Positions 15,485 to 22,935 are shown, numbered from the stretch's first letter. The stretch: 37,322 nt of DNA from Centipeda periodontii DSM 2778 (GCF_000213975.1 NZ_GL892076.1:1-37322); one strand, 5' to 3'. Notes: generated by a model not told the origin, from the sequence alone. Numbers and translations: made by a program.

Positions 15485-15651
15485 TAGGAATCGCTGATAA
15501 AATGAAGTCCGTCAGATTGGCGTAGATTTTTTCGTCCGAACAAGGAGGCAAACCGGACGCATAGCCAGAGCTATGTGGAGGATTTGCCGACACAGTACGG
15601 GCAAAAAAGATGCGTCAAGATGGCGTGGCTGAATTTATCAGTGCTTCCTTA
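15485..15651 (+). repeat. 165-bp palindromic repeat, copy 2 (between binding protein and permease)
   Basis: Same family as copy 1. The central hairpin here is CATAGC-caga-GCTATG rather than CAGAG/CTCTG, so both arms changed together. The last triplet TTA (15649-15651) is the complement of the binding-protein stop codon TAA. TTA lies at both ends, possibly a 3-bp target duplication. Confidence 0.93.
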
Positions 15652-16509
15652 CTTCAAATAGTCCGAAAGGCTCTCACCGAAATACTTCAACTCCAACTCC
15701 GCAATTTTCCCCTCGGTGCGCAGTTCCTCAATCGCTTTGTCATACTCGTCGGCGAATTTCTGCTCATTGCGGTTGAAGATCGGATAGGTCTCGATGCCCT
15801 TGTAACGGATGTATGAAAGCTTGTCATCAAACTGGTGGTACGCCGCATCCTCTTTTACAATATTGTTCTTGTAGCTCAGCTCGACCTCAAGATAGGCATC
15901 ATAGCGTCCCTCCATGACCCAACTGTAGGCATCCGCGTTCTGGAAGTTCTCGGAGGAGACCAGCTTGATCGGGTTGTCCGGATGCTCCTTGTTGAAATTC
16001 TCAATGACCATGTAGCGCGCATCCTGCGGTGCAATCGGAACGAGTTTGCCGCTGAACTTCGCAAAGGACGGCAGATCCTTGATCTCATTCGCCGTATCCT
16101 TGCGGATGACAAGACCGATCACACTCGCACCGATGTTGTTCTTCGGGAACACATACTTCTTCTTGCGTGCCTCCGTGATCCAGATTCCTTTTGTACCCAC
16201 ATTATACTTGCCGGACTCGACACCGATCAGAAGATCATCGTTCGATGTCGGTACAAACTTGAATTCATACTGCGGCAGCTTCTTTGCCACCTCCTTCATC
16301 ACCGCGACCTCGAAGCCGTCCGATTCCCCCTGCTCGTTCACGTAGTCATAGGGCACATAGTAGTTCGTGTGCGCAACCGTGATGATCTTCTTGCCATCCG
16401 CGGACTTCGCGCCGTCCGCACTATCCTTGCCGCAGCCGACAAGCCCTGCCGCGAGTACCGCTGCGAAAAATCCTGTCAGTGCCGCCTTGCCGATTTTCTT
16501 GAAATTCAT
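15649..16509 (-). CDS. Amino acid ABC transporter substrate-binding lipoprotein
   Basis: Extracytoplasmic binding protein of the importer. Seen: 286 residues; lipoprotein signal with lipobox AAGLVGC (lipidated Cys about 26); SBP_bac_3 fold with DGFEVAVMKEVAKKL, LLIGVESGKYNVGTKGIWITEARKKKYVFP and a C-terminal Leu/Lys-rich helix. The family binds polar amino acids, cystine or related compounds; the surrounding sulfur-amino-acid genes make cystine or a methylated sulfur amino acid the best guess. Its stop TAA coincides with the edge of repeat copy 2. The start is 12 bases after the URO-D-like gene's stop. Confidence 0.92.
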   Translation of the reverse strand: MNFKKIGKAALTGFFAAVLAAGLVGCGKDSADGAKSADGKKIITVAHTNYYVPYDYVNEQGESDGFEVAVMKEVAKKLPQYEFKFVPTSNDDLLIGVESGKYNVGTKGIWITEARKKKYVFPKNNIGASVIGLVIRKDTANEIKDLPSFAKFSGKLVPIAPQDARYMVIENFNKEHPDNPIKLVSSENFQNADAYSWVMEGRYDAYLEVELSYKNNIVKEDAAYHQFDDKLSYIRYKGIETYPIFNRNEQKFADEYDKAIEELRTEGKIAELELKYFGESLSDYLK

Positions 16510-16521
16510 ATCGCTCTCTCC

Positions 16522-17529
16522 TTATCCCTCGCGGGCTGCGCCGCGTACCCAGTCAAATCGCTTCCGGTCAATATCACGCGGGACCGTGCAGTCCGCGCCG
16601 AGAATGACGCCCGTGCGTCCTGCCGCCGCGAGGATGCGCCGCGTCTCCGCCTCCACCTCCGCGCGCGTGCCGCGATAGAGAATGTCCGTCGGCAGATTGC
16701 CGAAGCCGCCGAGCAACGCGTGCTGCGGGAAAATCCTGCGTCCCTCCTCGAGCGGTACCCCCTCGACCACCGCCGCCCAGTTGATCGTCTTGGCGTCATA
16801 GTCCTTGTACCAGTCGAGTTCGTTGCGGTGTCCCGCATAGCCGCAGATGTGGAGGATGTTGTAGGAGCTTGCCGCATTCGCGACGCGCAGAATCTCCTTC
16901 TCGCCCGGCGCGAACACCTCCTCATAGAGCGCGCGGTCCGCGCCCTCGCCGACGAGGTTCTGCAGGCTGAAGTAGATGCCCGTCACGCCCGCCTCCGTGA
17001 TGATGCGATGCGCAAGCCTCGCCAGATCCGCAGAGATCACAGCAAACGCCTGCTTTACCGCTTCTTTATCCTCACGCACAAGCCCTGCGAGGAACGCCTC
17101 ATCCTCGGCGAGCGTGCCCGGCTGCATGAATTTGATCGTCGTGCCCGCGCAGAAGATATTGTAGAATGTCGCGATGTCGCTGCCGTAACGCTTCGTGATT
17201 TCCTTTGCATAGGCGACCTGTCGCTCAAAAAACGGATGATCGTCGGGGAGCGGCTGTACCTTCGCGAGCTCTGCCGCCGTGCGCGCCTTCTGCACAATGG
17301 GATTCGGATAGGAGAAGAAGCCGTCCGTCATGATCTTGACGAAGTCGGGCTGTGCCTCCTCGATGTAGCGAATCTCGCCGTCGAGTACCTTCTTCTCGAG
17401 TTCCGGATGCGTGTAGGCATCCGCATGGATCTCATCGTCGAGGAAGTGGAACCAAAAGCCCGCAGGCACGCGCTCCACTGCTTTACGGTCCATCGCATTC
17501 AGTACCAGTTCTTTGTTTGATATTGCCAT
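16522..17529 (-). CDS. URO-D superfamily protein, probable Zn-dependent methyltransferase-like
   Basis: 335 residues of the uroporphyrinogen decarboxylase superfamily. Seen: N-terminal helical part (ERVPAGFWFHF), TIM-barrel strands, H227-x-C229 in ILHICGYAG and C314 in LGADCTVPRDID. This H-x-C...C arrangement is the zinc/thiol site known from MtaA/MtbA-type methyltransferases and not from true HemE, so methyl transfer to or from a thiol is more likely than porphyrin decarboxylation; no reaction can be assigned. It is the first gene of the amino-acid ABC operon and divergent from cystathionine-lyase-family enzymes, pointing to sulfur-compound use. An AAGGGG-type ribosome binding site precedes the ATG. 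Confidence 0.85.
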   Translation of the reverse strand: MAISNKELVLNAMDRKAVERVPAGFWFHFLDDEIHADAYTHPELEKKVLDGEIRYIEEAQPDFVKIMTDGFFSYPNPIVQKARTAAELAKVQPLPDDHPFFERQVAYAKEITKRYGSDIATFYNIFCAGTTIKFMQPGTLAEDEAFLAGLVREDKEAVKQAFAVISADLARLAHRIITEAGVTGIYFSLQNLVGEGADRALYEEVFAPGEKEILRVANAASSYNILHICGYAGHRNELDWYKDYDAKTINWAAVVEGVPLEEGRRIFPQHALLGGFGNLPTDILYRGTRAEVEAETRRILAAAGRTGVILGADCTVPRDIDRKRFDWVRGAAREG

Positions 17530-17590
17530 ATTGTCCCCTTCTTTCCATTCGGAAGATATAATGTTGTTTGCATATATGTTTTTCTAAACT

Positions 17591-17609
17591 CGTGTGCACA
17601 TCATACACG
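17591..17609. promoter_or_regulatory. Putative operator in the divergent sulfur-locus promoter region
   Basis: Inverted repeat CGTGT-N9-ACACG overlapping the -10 box of the minus-strand promoter. Confidence 0.45.
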
Positions 17610-17628
17610 TAAATAACATCGTTGTCAA
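17600..17628 (-). promoter_or_regulatory. Promoter of the URO-D-like/ABC transporter operon
   Basis: TTGACA (17623-17628) and TATGAT (17600-17605) at exactly 17 bases; near consensus. Confidence 0.82.
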
Positions 17629-17650
17629 GTATGTTTTATATATTTTCTTG

Positions 17651-17680
17651 TTGACAGGAAATAGAGAACATGCTTATAAT
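17651..17680 (+). promoter_or_regulatory. Promoter of the cystathionine-lyase-family/patB unit
   Basis: TTGACA (17651-17656) and TATAAT (17675-17680), both perfect, 18-base spacing. Transcription from here gives a leader of nearly 400 bases before the first gene, containing repeat copy 3. The -35 boxes of the two divergent promoters are 22 bases apart. Confidence 0.82.
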
Positions 17681-17713
17681 GAGAAAAACGCAAAGCAGCC
17701 ATACAATACTCCT

Positions 17714-18021
17714 AAGCGAACCCTAGTGAAGCAAGCGGGGAAAGTGCACGTTCTGCCCCCTGCGGATTTCTTTCGTTCAAGCGCAGCGCGTTTAAGGGAA
17801 GCACTGATAAATTCAGCCACGCCATCTTGACGCATCTTTTTTGCCCGCACTTCGTCGGCAAATCCTCCACATAGCTTTGGCTATGCGTCCGGTTTGCCTC
17901 CTTGTTCGGACGAAAAAATCTACGCCAATCTGACGGACTTCATTTTATCAGCGATTCCTAAGAAGTCCGCAGGTATTTAGGCAGATAAGTGCACGACCGT
18001 TTGCGTAACGAGGTGTTCGCG
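17714..18021. repeat. Large imperfect inverted repeat enclosing repeat copy 3
   Basis: The left arm (about 17711-17773) and right arm (about 17961-18024) are imperfect inverse copies, sharing in order GCGAAC, GCAA, CGG, GTGCAC, CTGCC, CTGCGGA and TTCT. Repeat copy 3 plus 21 extra bases lies between. The transcript leader could fold into one long structure. This region, 17681-18080, holds no credible gene. Confidence 0.7.
17795..17960 (-). repeat. 165-bp palindromic repeat, copy 3 (5' leader of the PLP-enzyme unit)
   Basis: Same family; closest to copy 2, with central hairpin CATAGC/GCTATG. It lies between the plus-strand promoter at 17651-17680 and the first gene at 18081. Confidence 0.93.
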
Positions 18022-18080
18022 TGGAGTTTGTATGGCGTGACATTGGTATCGAATTATGGGTTTGAGGGAGGACATATTTT

Positions 18081-19235
18081 ATGAAGGATTTCTCTGCCGA
18101 GGTACATGGCTGTCACACATATGATGCGACGGGCGCACTCACGACCCCTGTCTATCTGTCCGCGACATTCCGCCATCCCGCATTCCGTCAGAGCACGGGC
18201 TACGACTACGGGCGCGTTGCGAACCCCACGCGCACGGCGCTCGAGCAGACAATTGCCCTGCTTGAGGGCGGCGGGCGTGCATGGGCGCTCTCCTCGGGCA
18301 TGGCGGCGATCAACCTCGTCTTTGCACTCTGCAAGCCCGGCGATCATGTGCTGCTGCCCGAGGATCTCTACGGCGGCACCGTACGTCTTGCGAATGATAT
18401 CTATCGCCGTTACGGCATTGCGTTCGAGTACATCGATCAGCGCGACACGGCACTCGTCCGTGCAAAGATGCGGAAGGAAACAAGGATCGTATTCATCGAA
18501 ACACCGTCAAATCCGATGATGTTCATCACCGACATCCGCGCTCTCGCAGAGATCGCCCACGAATACGGCGCGCTGCTCGTTGCGGACAACACCTTTCTCT
18601 CGCCACATTTCCAAAAGCCGCTCGCACTCGGCGCGGACATCGTCGTCGAGAGCGGCACAAAGTATCTCTGCGGCCACAACGATGTGATCTGCGGCTTCCT
18701 TGCCGTGCAGGATGCAGACTCCGACCTTGCGAAGGAGATCGAACTACTCGTCAAATCCGAGGGACCGAACCTCTCCCCGATGGATGCGTGGCTCATGCTG
18801 CGCAGTCTCAAGACGCTCGGCGTGCGCGTCGAGCGTCAGGCAGAGAGTGCGCTCGTCATCGCAGAGTGGCTGCGCACACTCCCCGATGTCACGGAGGTCT
18901 ACTATGCGGGGCTTCCCGATCATCCGCAGTATGCACTGCAGAAAAGTCAGAGCACGGGCTCCGGCGGCATGATCTCGTTCAAGGTGAAAACAGCTGAGAT
19001 CGCGCAGAACGTCCTCGCTCATCTGAGGCTCATCGCCTTTGCCGAGAGCCTCGGCGGCGTTGAAAGTCTGCTGACCTATCCCATCGTACAGACGCATGCC
19101 GAGATGCCGCAGGACCTCATCAAACGCACGGGACTCGATGACCGCCTCCTCCGCCTCTCTGTCGGACTCGAGAACGTGGAGGATCTGAAGGAGGATTTGG
19201 AGCAAGCGCTCAAGAAAGCCACTCAGGAAGGATAA
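18081..19235 (+). CDS. Cys/Met-metabolism PLP enzyme (cystathionine gamma-synthase/lyase family)
   Basis: PLP enzyme acting on cystathionine, homocysteine or a related thioether. Seen: 384 residues; YDYGRVANPTRTALEQ; SSGMAAINLVFAL; VADNTF; PLP lysine K194 in SGTKYLCGH; SLGGVESLLTYP. These mark the MetB/MetC/MGL fold-type I family, but the precise reaction (gamma-synthase, beta- or gamma-lyase, methionine gamma-lyase) cannot be decided here. GGGAGGA lies about 10 bases before the ATG. It is followed after 5 bases by a PatB-like beta-lyase, so the two are co-transcribed, and it is divergent from the URO-D-like/ABC operon. Confidence 0.92.
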   Translation: MKDFSAEVHGCHTYDATGALTTPVYLSATFRHPAFRQSTGYDYGRVANPTRTALEQTIALLEGGGRAWALSSGMAAINLVFALCKPGDHVLLPEDLYGGTVRLANDIYRRYGIAFEYIDQRDTALVRAKMRKETRIVFIETPSNPMMFITDIRALAEIAHEYGALLVADNTFLSPHFQKPLALGADIVVESGTKYLCGHNDVICGFLAVQDADSDLAKEIELLVKSEGPNLSPMDAWLMLRSLKTLGVRVERQAESALVIAEWLRTLPDVTEVYYAGLPDHPQYALQKSQSTGSGGMISFKVKTAEIAQNVLAHLRLIAFAESLGGVESLLTYPIVQTHAEMPQDLIKRTGLDDRLLRLSVGLENVEDLKEDLEQALKKATQEG

Positions 19236-19240
19236 TAAAT

Positions 19241-20410
19241 ATGCACATCAATTTTGACGAAATCATCGACCGCCGCAACACCTCCTGTCTGAAATACGAC
19301 TTCGCCGCCGAGCGCGGCTACCCAAAGGACATCCTGCCGTTCTGGGTCGCGGACATGGACTTCCGCGCCCCCGTTCCCGTCATTGACGCACTGAAGACAC
19401 GCGCCGATCACGGCATCTTCGGCTATACACAGATCAAAGACGACTACTTTAACGTCCTTCAGAACTGGTTCCGCACACGGCACGATTGGGAGATCGAGCG
19501 GAGCGATCTCGTCATCACGCCTGGCGTCGTCTTTGCTGTCGCAACAGCCATCCGCGCTTTTACAAGGCACGGTGATGCGGTGCTCATTCAGCAGCCCGTC
19601 TACTACCCCTTTGCGAATATGATTCGACAGAATGAGCGCGTGATCGTTGACAATCCCCTGCATCTCATCGAAGGGCGCTATATGATCGACTTCGAGGACT
19701 TCGAGGAGAAGATCGTCGAACACGGCGTCAAACTCTTCATCCTGTGCAGCCCGCACAACCCCGTCGGGCGCGTCTGGACGCGTGCAGAGCTCGAGCAGAT
19801 CGCCGCCATCTGCCTGCGTCACGACGTCATCGTCGTTGCAGACGAGATTCACGAGGAGTTCGTGCGCCCCGGCTTCCGTCACATCCCGTTCGCCTCGCTT
19901 TCAGAGGAGGCAGCGGCGATCACCGTCACCTGCACCTCACCGAGCAAGACATTCAACCTTGCGGGACTGCAGATCTCCAACATCTTCATCTGTGATAAAG
20001 ATCTGCGCCGCCGCTTCAAGGAGGAACTCAGCCGCACCGGCTATGACGAACCGAATACGCTCGGACTTGCCGGTGCAAAGGCGGCATACGAACACGGCAC
20101 AGAGTGGCTCACGCAGCTACTCGCCTACATCGAGGAGAATCACGCACGTACCAAGAGTTTCCTCACTGCACATCTGCCGAAGGTACAGATCATCGCCCCC
20201 GAAGGAACCTATCTCCTCTGGCTCGACTTCCGCGCCTACGGACTCTCGGACGAAGCGCTCAACGAAAAGATCATCCATGAGGCTCATCTCTGGCTCGACG
20301 ACGGCCCCATCTTCGGTGCGGGCGGCAGCGGCTTCCAGCGCATCAACATCGCCTGCCCGTGGTCAACACTCGAAATGGGACTGAAAAACCTCGCGCAGGC
20401 ATTCAACTGA
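19241..20410 (+). CDS. patB: MalY/PatB-family cystathionine beta-lyase / aminotransferase-like enzyme
   Basis: PLP-dependent C-S lyase of the PatB/MalY family, splitting cystathionine or cysteine conjugates to a thiol, pyruvate and ammonia. Seen: 389 residues; N-terminal FDEIIDRRNTSCLKYD and LPFWVADMDF, hallmark of PatB/MalY; SPHNPVGRVWT; VADEIHEEF; PLP lysine K236 in TSPSKTFNLAGLQ; and a conserved Arg near RINIACP. A beta-lyase next to a gamma-family enzyme suggests transsulfuration or release of thiols from imported compounds. It ends in a strong terminator. Confidence 0.92.
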   Translation: MHINFDEIIDRRNTSCLKYDFAAERGYPKDILPFWVADMDFRAPVPVIDALKTRADHGIFGYTQIKDDYFNVLQNWFRTRHDWEIERSDLVITPGVVFAVATAIRAFTRHGDAVLIQQPVYYPFANMIRQNERVIVDNPLHLIEGRYMIDFEDFEEKIVEHGVKLFILCSPHNPVGRVWTRAELEQIAAICLRHDVIVVADEIHEEFVRPGFRHIPFASLSEEAAAITVTCTSPSKTFNLAGLQISNIFICDKDLRRRFKEELSRTGYDEPNTLGLAGAKAAYEHGTEWLTQLLAYIEENHARTKSFLTAHLPKVQIIAPEGTYLLWLDFRAYGLSDEALNEKIIHEAHLWLDDGPIFGAGGSGFQRINIACPWSTLEMGLKNLAQAFN

Positions 20411-20423
20411 ATACGCGCACATA

Positions 20424-20463
20424 AAACGAGGCACGACAGCATTTTCGCCGTCGTGCCTCGTTT
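20424..20463. terminator. Bidirectional terminator after patB
   Basis: 14-base arms AAACGAGGCACGAC (20424-20437) and GTCGTGCCTCGTTT (20450-20463), perfectly complementary, between convergent genes; T/A-rich on both sides. Confidence 0.9.
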
Positions 20464-20478
20464 GCGTTTGTGATCCGA

Positions 20479-20928
20479 TTACGTGTTAGGGATTTTTTCC
20501 AACTCTTTGCGCCGTGCGCGCGGGGTTTCAAGCCCCTGCGGGTATTCCTGCAAGATCAGCAGGAGATTTGCCATCGTCCGGCTTGGCAGGACCTCCCCCG
20601 ACTCATACTTCTGAAACGCGCGTGCCCCACCGCCGAGGATCGTGCCCGCCTGCTCCTGCGTCAGTCGGAATTTCTTCCGAATGGAGCGGATTTCTGTGGG
20701 GAGCGGAAGTCCTTCCACGCGTGCCTTCAACGTATTCAAGGCTTGATCTGAATACTTCTTATCCTCCTGAGAATGTTCACTCGTTTCTCCATCTGCCGAA
20801 TACCAACCGGGCATATCTACGGTGATACTCTCTCCACGGTAACTCAGTGTCATGGGTCTGACATCACGATGCAGTTCTTCGCCCGTCTCACAACTGGTAA
20901 TAATTTCCTCGACCTCTCTCATTTTCAT
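20479..20928 (-). CDS. MqsA-like antitoxin lacking the N-terminal zinc-finger cysteines
   Basis: 149 residues. Seen: C-terminal helix-turn-helix with the MqsA signature IRKKFRLTQEQAGTILGGGARAFQKYESGEVLPS (about residues 80-120). The N-terminal half has one Cys (about 13) instead of the paired CxxC zinc ligands of E. coli MqsA, so zinc binding looks lost or replaced. AGGAG lies 8 bases before the ATG at 20928. Upstream is a short frame that looks like a collapsed mqsR toxin, so this is probably an antitoxin that has outlived its toxin and may now act only as a repressor. Confidence 0.8.
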   Translation of the reverse strand: MKMREVEEIITSCETGEELHRDVRPMTLSYRGESITVDMPGWYSADGETSEHSQEDKKYSDQALNTLKARVEGLPLPTEIRSIRKKFRLTQEQAGTILGGGARAFQKYESGEVLPSRTMANLLLILQEYPQGLETPRARRKELEKIPNT

Positions 20929-20961
20929 AACATCATCTCCTATAAATTGTTGTAAATGTCA

Positions 20962-21048
20962 TTACTTTTCCTTGAACGATAACAGTGTAAACTCCTTGAA
21001 CCGTTCCAAATCATGACTTGGTTTGAACTTTTCCACGTAGTACATCAT
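20962..21048 (-). pseudogene. Collapsed mqsR toxin remnant (internal deletion)
   Basis: 28-codon frame. Its N-terminal part contains KFKPSHDLERFKEF, resembling the start of MqsR toxins (KPTYDL...), and it ends LLSFKEK, resembling the conserved MqsR C-terminus (VLIVSFKEK in E. coli). The roughly 70 residues normally in between are missing without loss of frame. It lies 33 bases upstream of the MqsA-like gene in the toxin-first order usual for mqsRA. The match rests on short segments recalled from the family and needs a profile search. Confidence 0.6.
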
Positions 21049-21062
21049 CCTTCATCTTCGTA

Positions 21063-21091
21063 ACTTTACACCATAATGATGTAAAAAACAA
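21063..21091 (-). promoter_or_regulatory. Promoter/operator of the mqsRA-like unit
   Basis: TTGTTT (21086-21091) and TAAAGT (21063-21068), 17-base spacing. The palindrome TTACACCATAATGATGTAA (21066-21084, one mismatch) fills the spacer and is a likely antitoxin operator. Confidence 0.5.
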
Positions 21092-21113
21092 GACCTCCCC
21101 GATTGGAGAGATC
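21083..21113 (-). terminator. cysK terminator
   Basis: Minus-strand stem GATCTCTCC-AATC-GGGGAGGTC (21092-21113, two G-T pairs) followed by TTGTTTTTT, which overlaps the -35 region of the next unit. Confidence 0.82.
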
Positions 21114-21139
21114 CTGCGATATCACTGATACTGCGTTAT

Positions 21140-22075
21140 TTACTTATCCTGAAACAGATCCGTGGAGAGGTAGCGATCGCCGCCGTCGGGGAGCAGGACG
21201 ACGATCGTCTTGCCCGCAAAATCCGGACGGCGCGCAAGCTCTGATGCTGCAGCCAGCGCGGCGCCGGAGGAGATGCCGACAAGCGCGCCCTCGCGGCGTG
21301 CAAACTCTCTGCCGTAGGCAAAGGCATCCTCATTCTTCACCTGAATGATTTCGTCATAGACTTTCGTATCGAGAGTTGCAGGGATAAAGCCCGCACCGAT
21401 CCCCTGAATCTTGTGCGGTCCCGGCTTGCCGCCCGAGAGCACGGGGGAATCGGTCGGCTCAACAGCAACGACATGAATGGAGGAATTCTTGCTCTTGAGG
21501 TAGCGCCCGACGCCGGACACCGTTCCGCCTGTGCCGACACCGGCGACAAACGCATCGACATTCCCGTCCGTATCTTCCCAAATCTCTGGTCCCGTCGTAT
21601 GCTCGTGCACTGCCGGATTCGCCGGATTCTCGAACTGCGAGGGGATGAACGAATTCGGAATCTCCTTCTGCAGCTGTTCGGCACGTGCGATCGCACCCTT
21701 CATGCCCTGCGATCCGTCCGTCAGCACAATCTCAGCACCGTATGCCTTGAGCAGGTTGCGGCGCTCTACGCTCATCGTCTCCGGCATTGTGAGGATGGCA
21801 TGATAGCCGCGTGCCGCCGCAACGGCTGCAATCCCGATCCCCGTATTGCCGCTCGTCGGCTCGATCAGTGTCGCGCCCGGCGCGATCTTTCCTTCCTTTT
21901 CTGCCTGCTCAATCATCGCGATCGCAATGCGATCCTTTATCGAGCCCGCAGGATTGAAATACTCGAGCTTCACCACAATATTTGCCGAAAGATCGTGTGC
22001 CTTTGCAAAATTCTTCGCTGCAAGCAGCGGCGTATGCCCGATCAGCTCCGTCACCGACTGATAAACGTTTGCCAT
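21140..22075 (-). CDS. cysK: Cysteine synthase (O-acetylserine sulfhydrylase)
   Basis: Makes cysteine from O-acetylserine and sulfide with PLP. Seen: 311 residues; PLP lysine K47 in [23 protein letters not shown] phosphate loop; [39 protein letters not shown]; and C-terminal [16 protein letters not shown]. The ATG at 22075 is chosen because AAGGAG lies 9 bases upstream and homologues begin with this segment. It has its own strong promoter with an inverted repeat near the transcription start and a terminator downstream, so it is monocistronic. Confidence 0.96.
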   Translation of the reverse strand: MANVYQSVTELIGHTPLLAAKNFAKAHDLSANIVVKLEYFNPAGSIKDRIAIAMIEQAEKEGKIAPGATLIEPTSGNTGIGIAAVAAARGYHAILTMPETMSVERRNLLKAYGAEIVLTDGSQGMKGAIARAEQLQKEIPNSFIPSQFENPANPAVHEHTTGPEIWEDTDGNVDAFVAGVGTGGTVSGVGRYLKSKNSSIHVVAVEPTDSPVLSGGKPGPHKIQGIGAGFIPATLDTKVYDEIIQVKNEDAFAYGREFARREGALVGISSGAALAAASELARRPDFAGKTIVVLLPDGGDRYLSTDLFQDK

Positions 22076-22110
22076 AATCCATTCTCCTTTGATCATCATT
22101 TTATAAAAGT

Positions 22111-22133
22111 AAACATATCGAAAAAGTATGTTT
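22111..22133. promoter_or_regulatory. Putative cysK operator
   Basis: Inverted repeat AAACATA-N9-TATGTTT just downstream of the cysK -10 box, at the expected transcription start. Confidence 0.5.
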
Positions 22134-22135
22134 GT

Positions 22136-22164
22136 ATATTACTCTATTTTTTTCATTCTGTCAA
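22136..22164 (-). promoter_or_regulatory. cysK promoter
   Basis: TTGACA (22159-22164) and TAATAT (22136-22141) at 17 bases. Confidence 0.8.
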
Positions 22165-22170
22165 GACCAA

Positions 22171-22204
22171 AAAGGAAAAAGCAGAAGCCATTACAACTTC
22201 TGCT
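22171..22204 (-). terminator. Terminator upstream of the cysK promoter
   Basis: Minus-strand hairpin AGCAGAAG (22197-22204) / CTTCTGCT (22180-22187) followed by TTTTTCCTTTTT. It would stop transcription from the unknown gene at 22423-22935 after it has crossed repeat copy 4. Confidence 0.8.
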
Positions 22205-22246
22205 TGGAAAGTCTCTGCTCTTGGGCGTCAACCAAGGTGGATTTCT

Positions 22247-22413
22247 TAGGAATCGCTGATAAAATGAAGTCCGTCAGATTGGTGTAGATTTTTTCGTCCG
22301 ATTGAGGAGGCAAACCGGACGCAGAGTGGTGCTCTGTGGAGGATTTGCCGACGAAAAGCGGGCAAAAAAGATGCGTCAAGATGATGGCGCTGAATTTATC
22401 AGTGCTTCCCTTA
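22247..22413 (+). repeat. 165-bp palindromic repeat, copy 4
   Basis: Same family, central hairpin CAGAG/CTCTG. TTA lies at both ends (22246-22248 and 22411-22413). It is directly downstream of the unknown gene 22423-22935 and in the same orientation as copy 5 on its other side. Confidence 0.93.
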
Positions 22414-22422
22414 GCTTCTATG

Positions 22423-22935
22423 CTATTGTTTCCTCTGCTCCAGCAGATCAAAAACATCATCCACATCCATCTCGAACATCTGACTGTCCGCATCGATCGG
22501 CGCGAAGTAATAGGCGACCTGCTCCGCGCCAAATTCCCGCTCCAGCTTTTCCCACTGCGATGCAGGGAAAACGACAAACGCAAGCGTATCACTGCCGAGC
22601 GAGCCCATATACCAGCGAATTGCATATGCGGGCGCGATGTATTCCTGCGCAGCCTTCAGTGTCGTATCCCTGTCCGCAGCATCTGCCGCATAGGGTATGA
22701 CGCGCACCTCTCCATCCTTTTTCAGCAGGATATCAAAGCCGCGCTCCTCCTCTGCGTCCGTGCATTCGTAGTCAATCTGTGCATTCTCCGGCAGAACATC
22801 GTTCAAATAGGACAGAACACTCTCGTCCTCATCGCCCCAATCCACCCAGATCAGCGCATCACTCGCGTCAAATTCATCCCTCTGCGCAGCCGGGTCGGCA
22901 AGAAAATCATGCACGCTACGAAACAATTCGTCCAT
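22423..22935 (-). CDS. Acidic protein of unknown function bracketed by repeats
   Basis: 170 residues, not recognised. Seen: no signal peptide or membrane segment; strongly acidic, with many Asp/Glu and aromatic residues; motifs ALIWVDWGDED (about 27-37), ALAYAIRWY-like central part and FVVFPASQWEKLEREFG (about 120-136). The size, acidity and solitary position resemble immunity or SMI1/KNR4-type small proteins, but this is only an impression. GAAGGAG lies 9 bases before the ATG. TATAAT (22980-22985) with a weak TGGACT (23003-23008) may drive it. It sits alone between repeat copies 4 and 5. Confidence 0.72.
   Translation of the reverse strand: MDELFRSVHDFLADPAAQRDEFDASDALIWVDWGDEDESVLSYLNDVLPENAQIDYECTDAEEERGFDILLKKDGEVRVIPYAADAADRDTTLKAAQEYIAPAYAIRWYMGSLGSDTLAFVVFPASQWEKLEREFGAEQVAYYFAPIDADSQMFEMDVDDVFDLLEQRKQ

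Noticed and set aside
17594-17830. Plus-strand open frame of 78 codons in the divergent promoter region
   Set aside because: It runs through both promoters and into repeat copy 3, lacks a ribosome binding site and resembles no family.
17681-18080. S-box, T-box or other known riboswitch in the leader of the cystathionine-lyase-family gene
   Set aside because: None of the conserved S-box or T-box core sequences could be found; the structure is explained by the inverted repeats.
22191-22625. Minus-strand frame running through repeat copy 4 and ending KSTLVDAQEQRLSKQKL
   Set aside because: The upstream half is a shadow of the unknown gene and the middle is repeat DNA; the tail overlaps a terminator hairpin.
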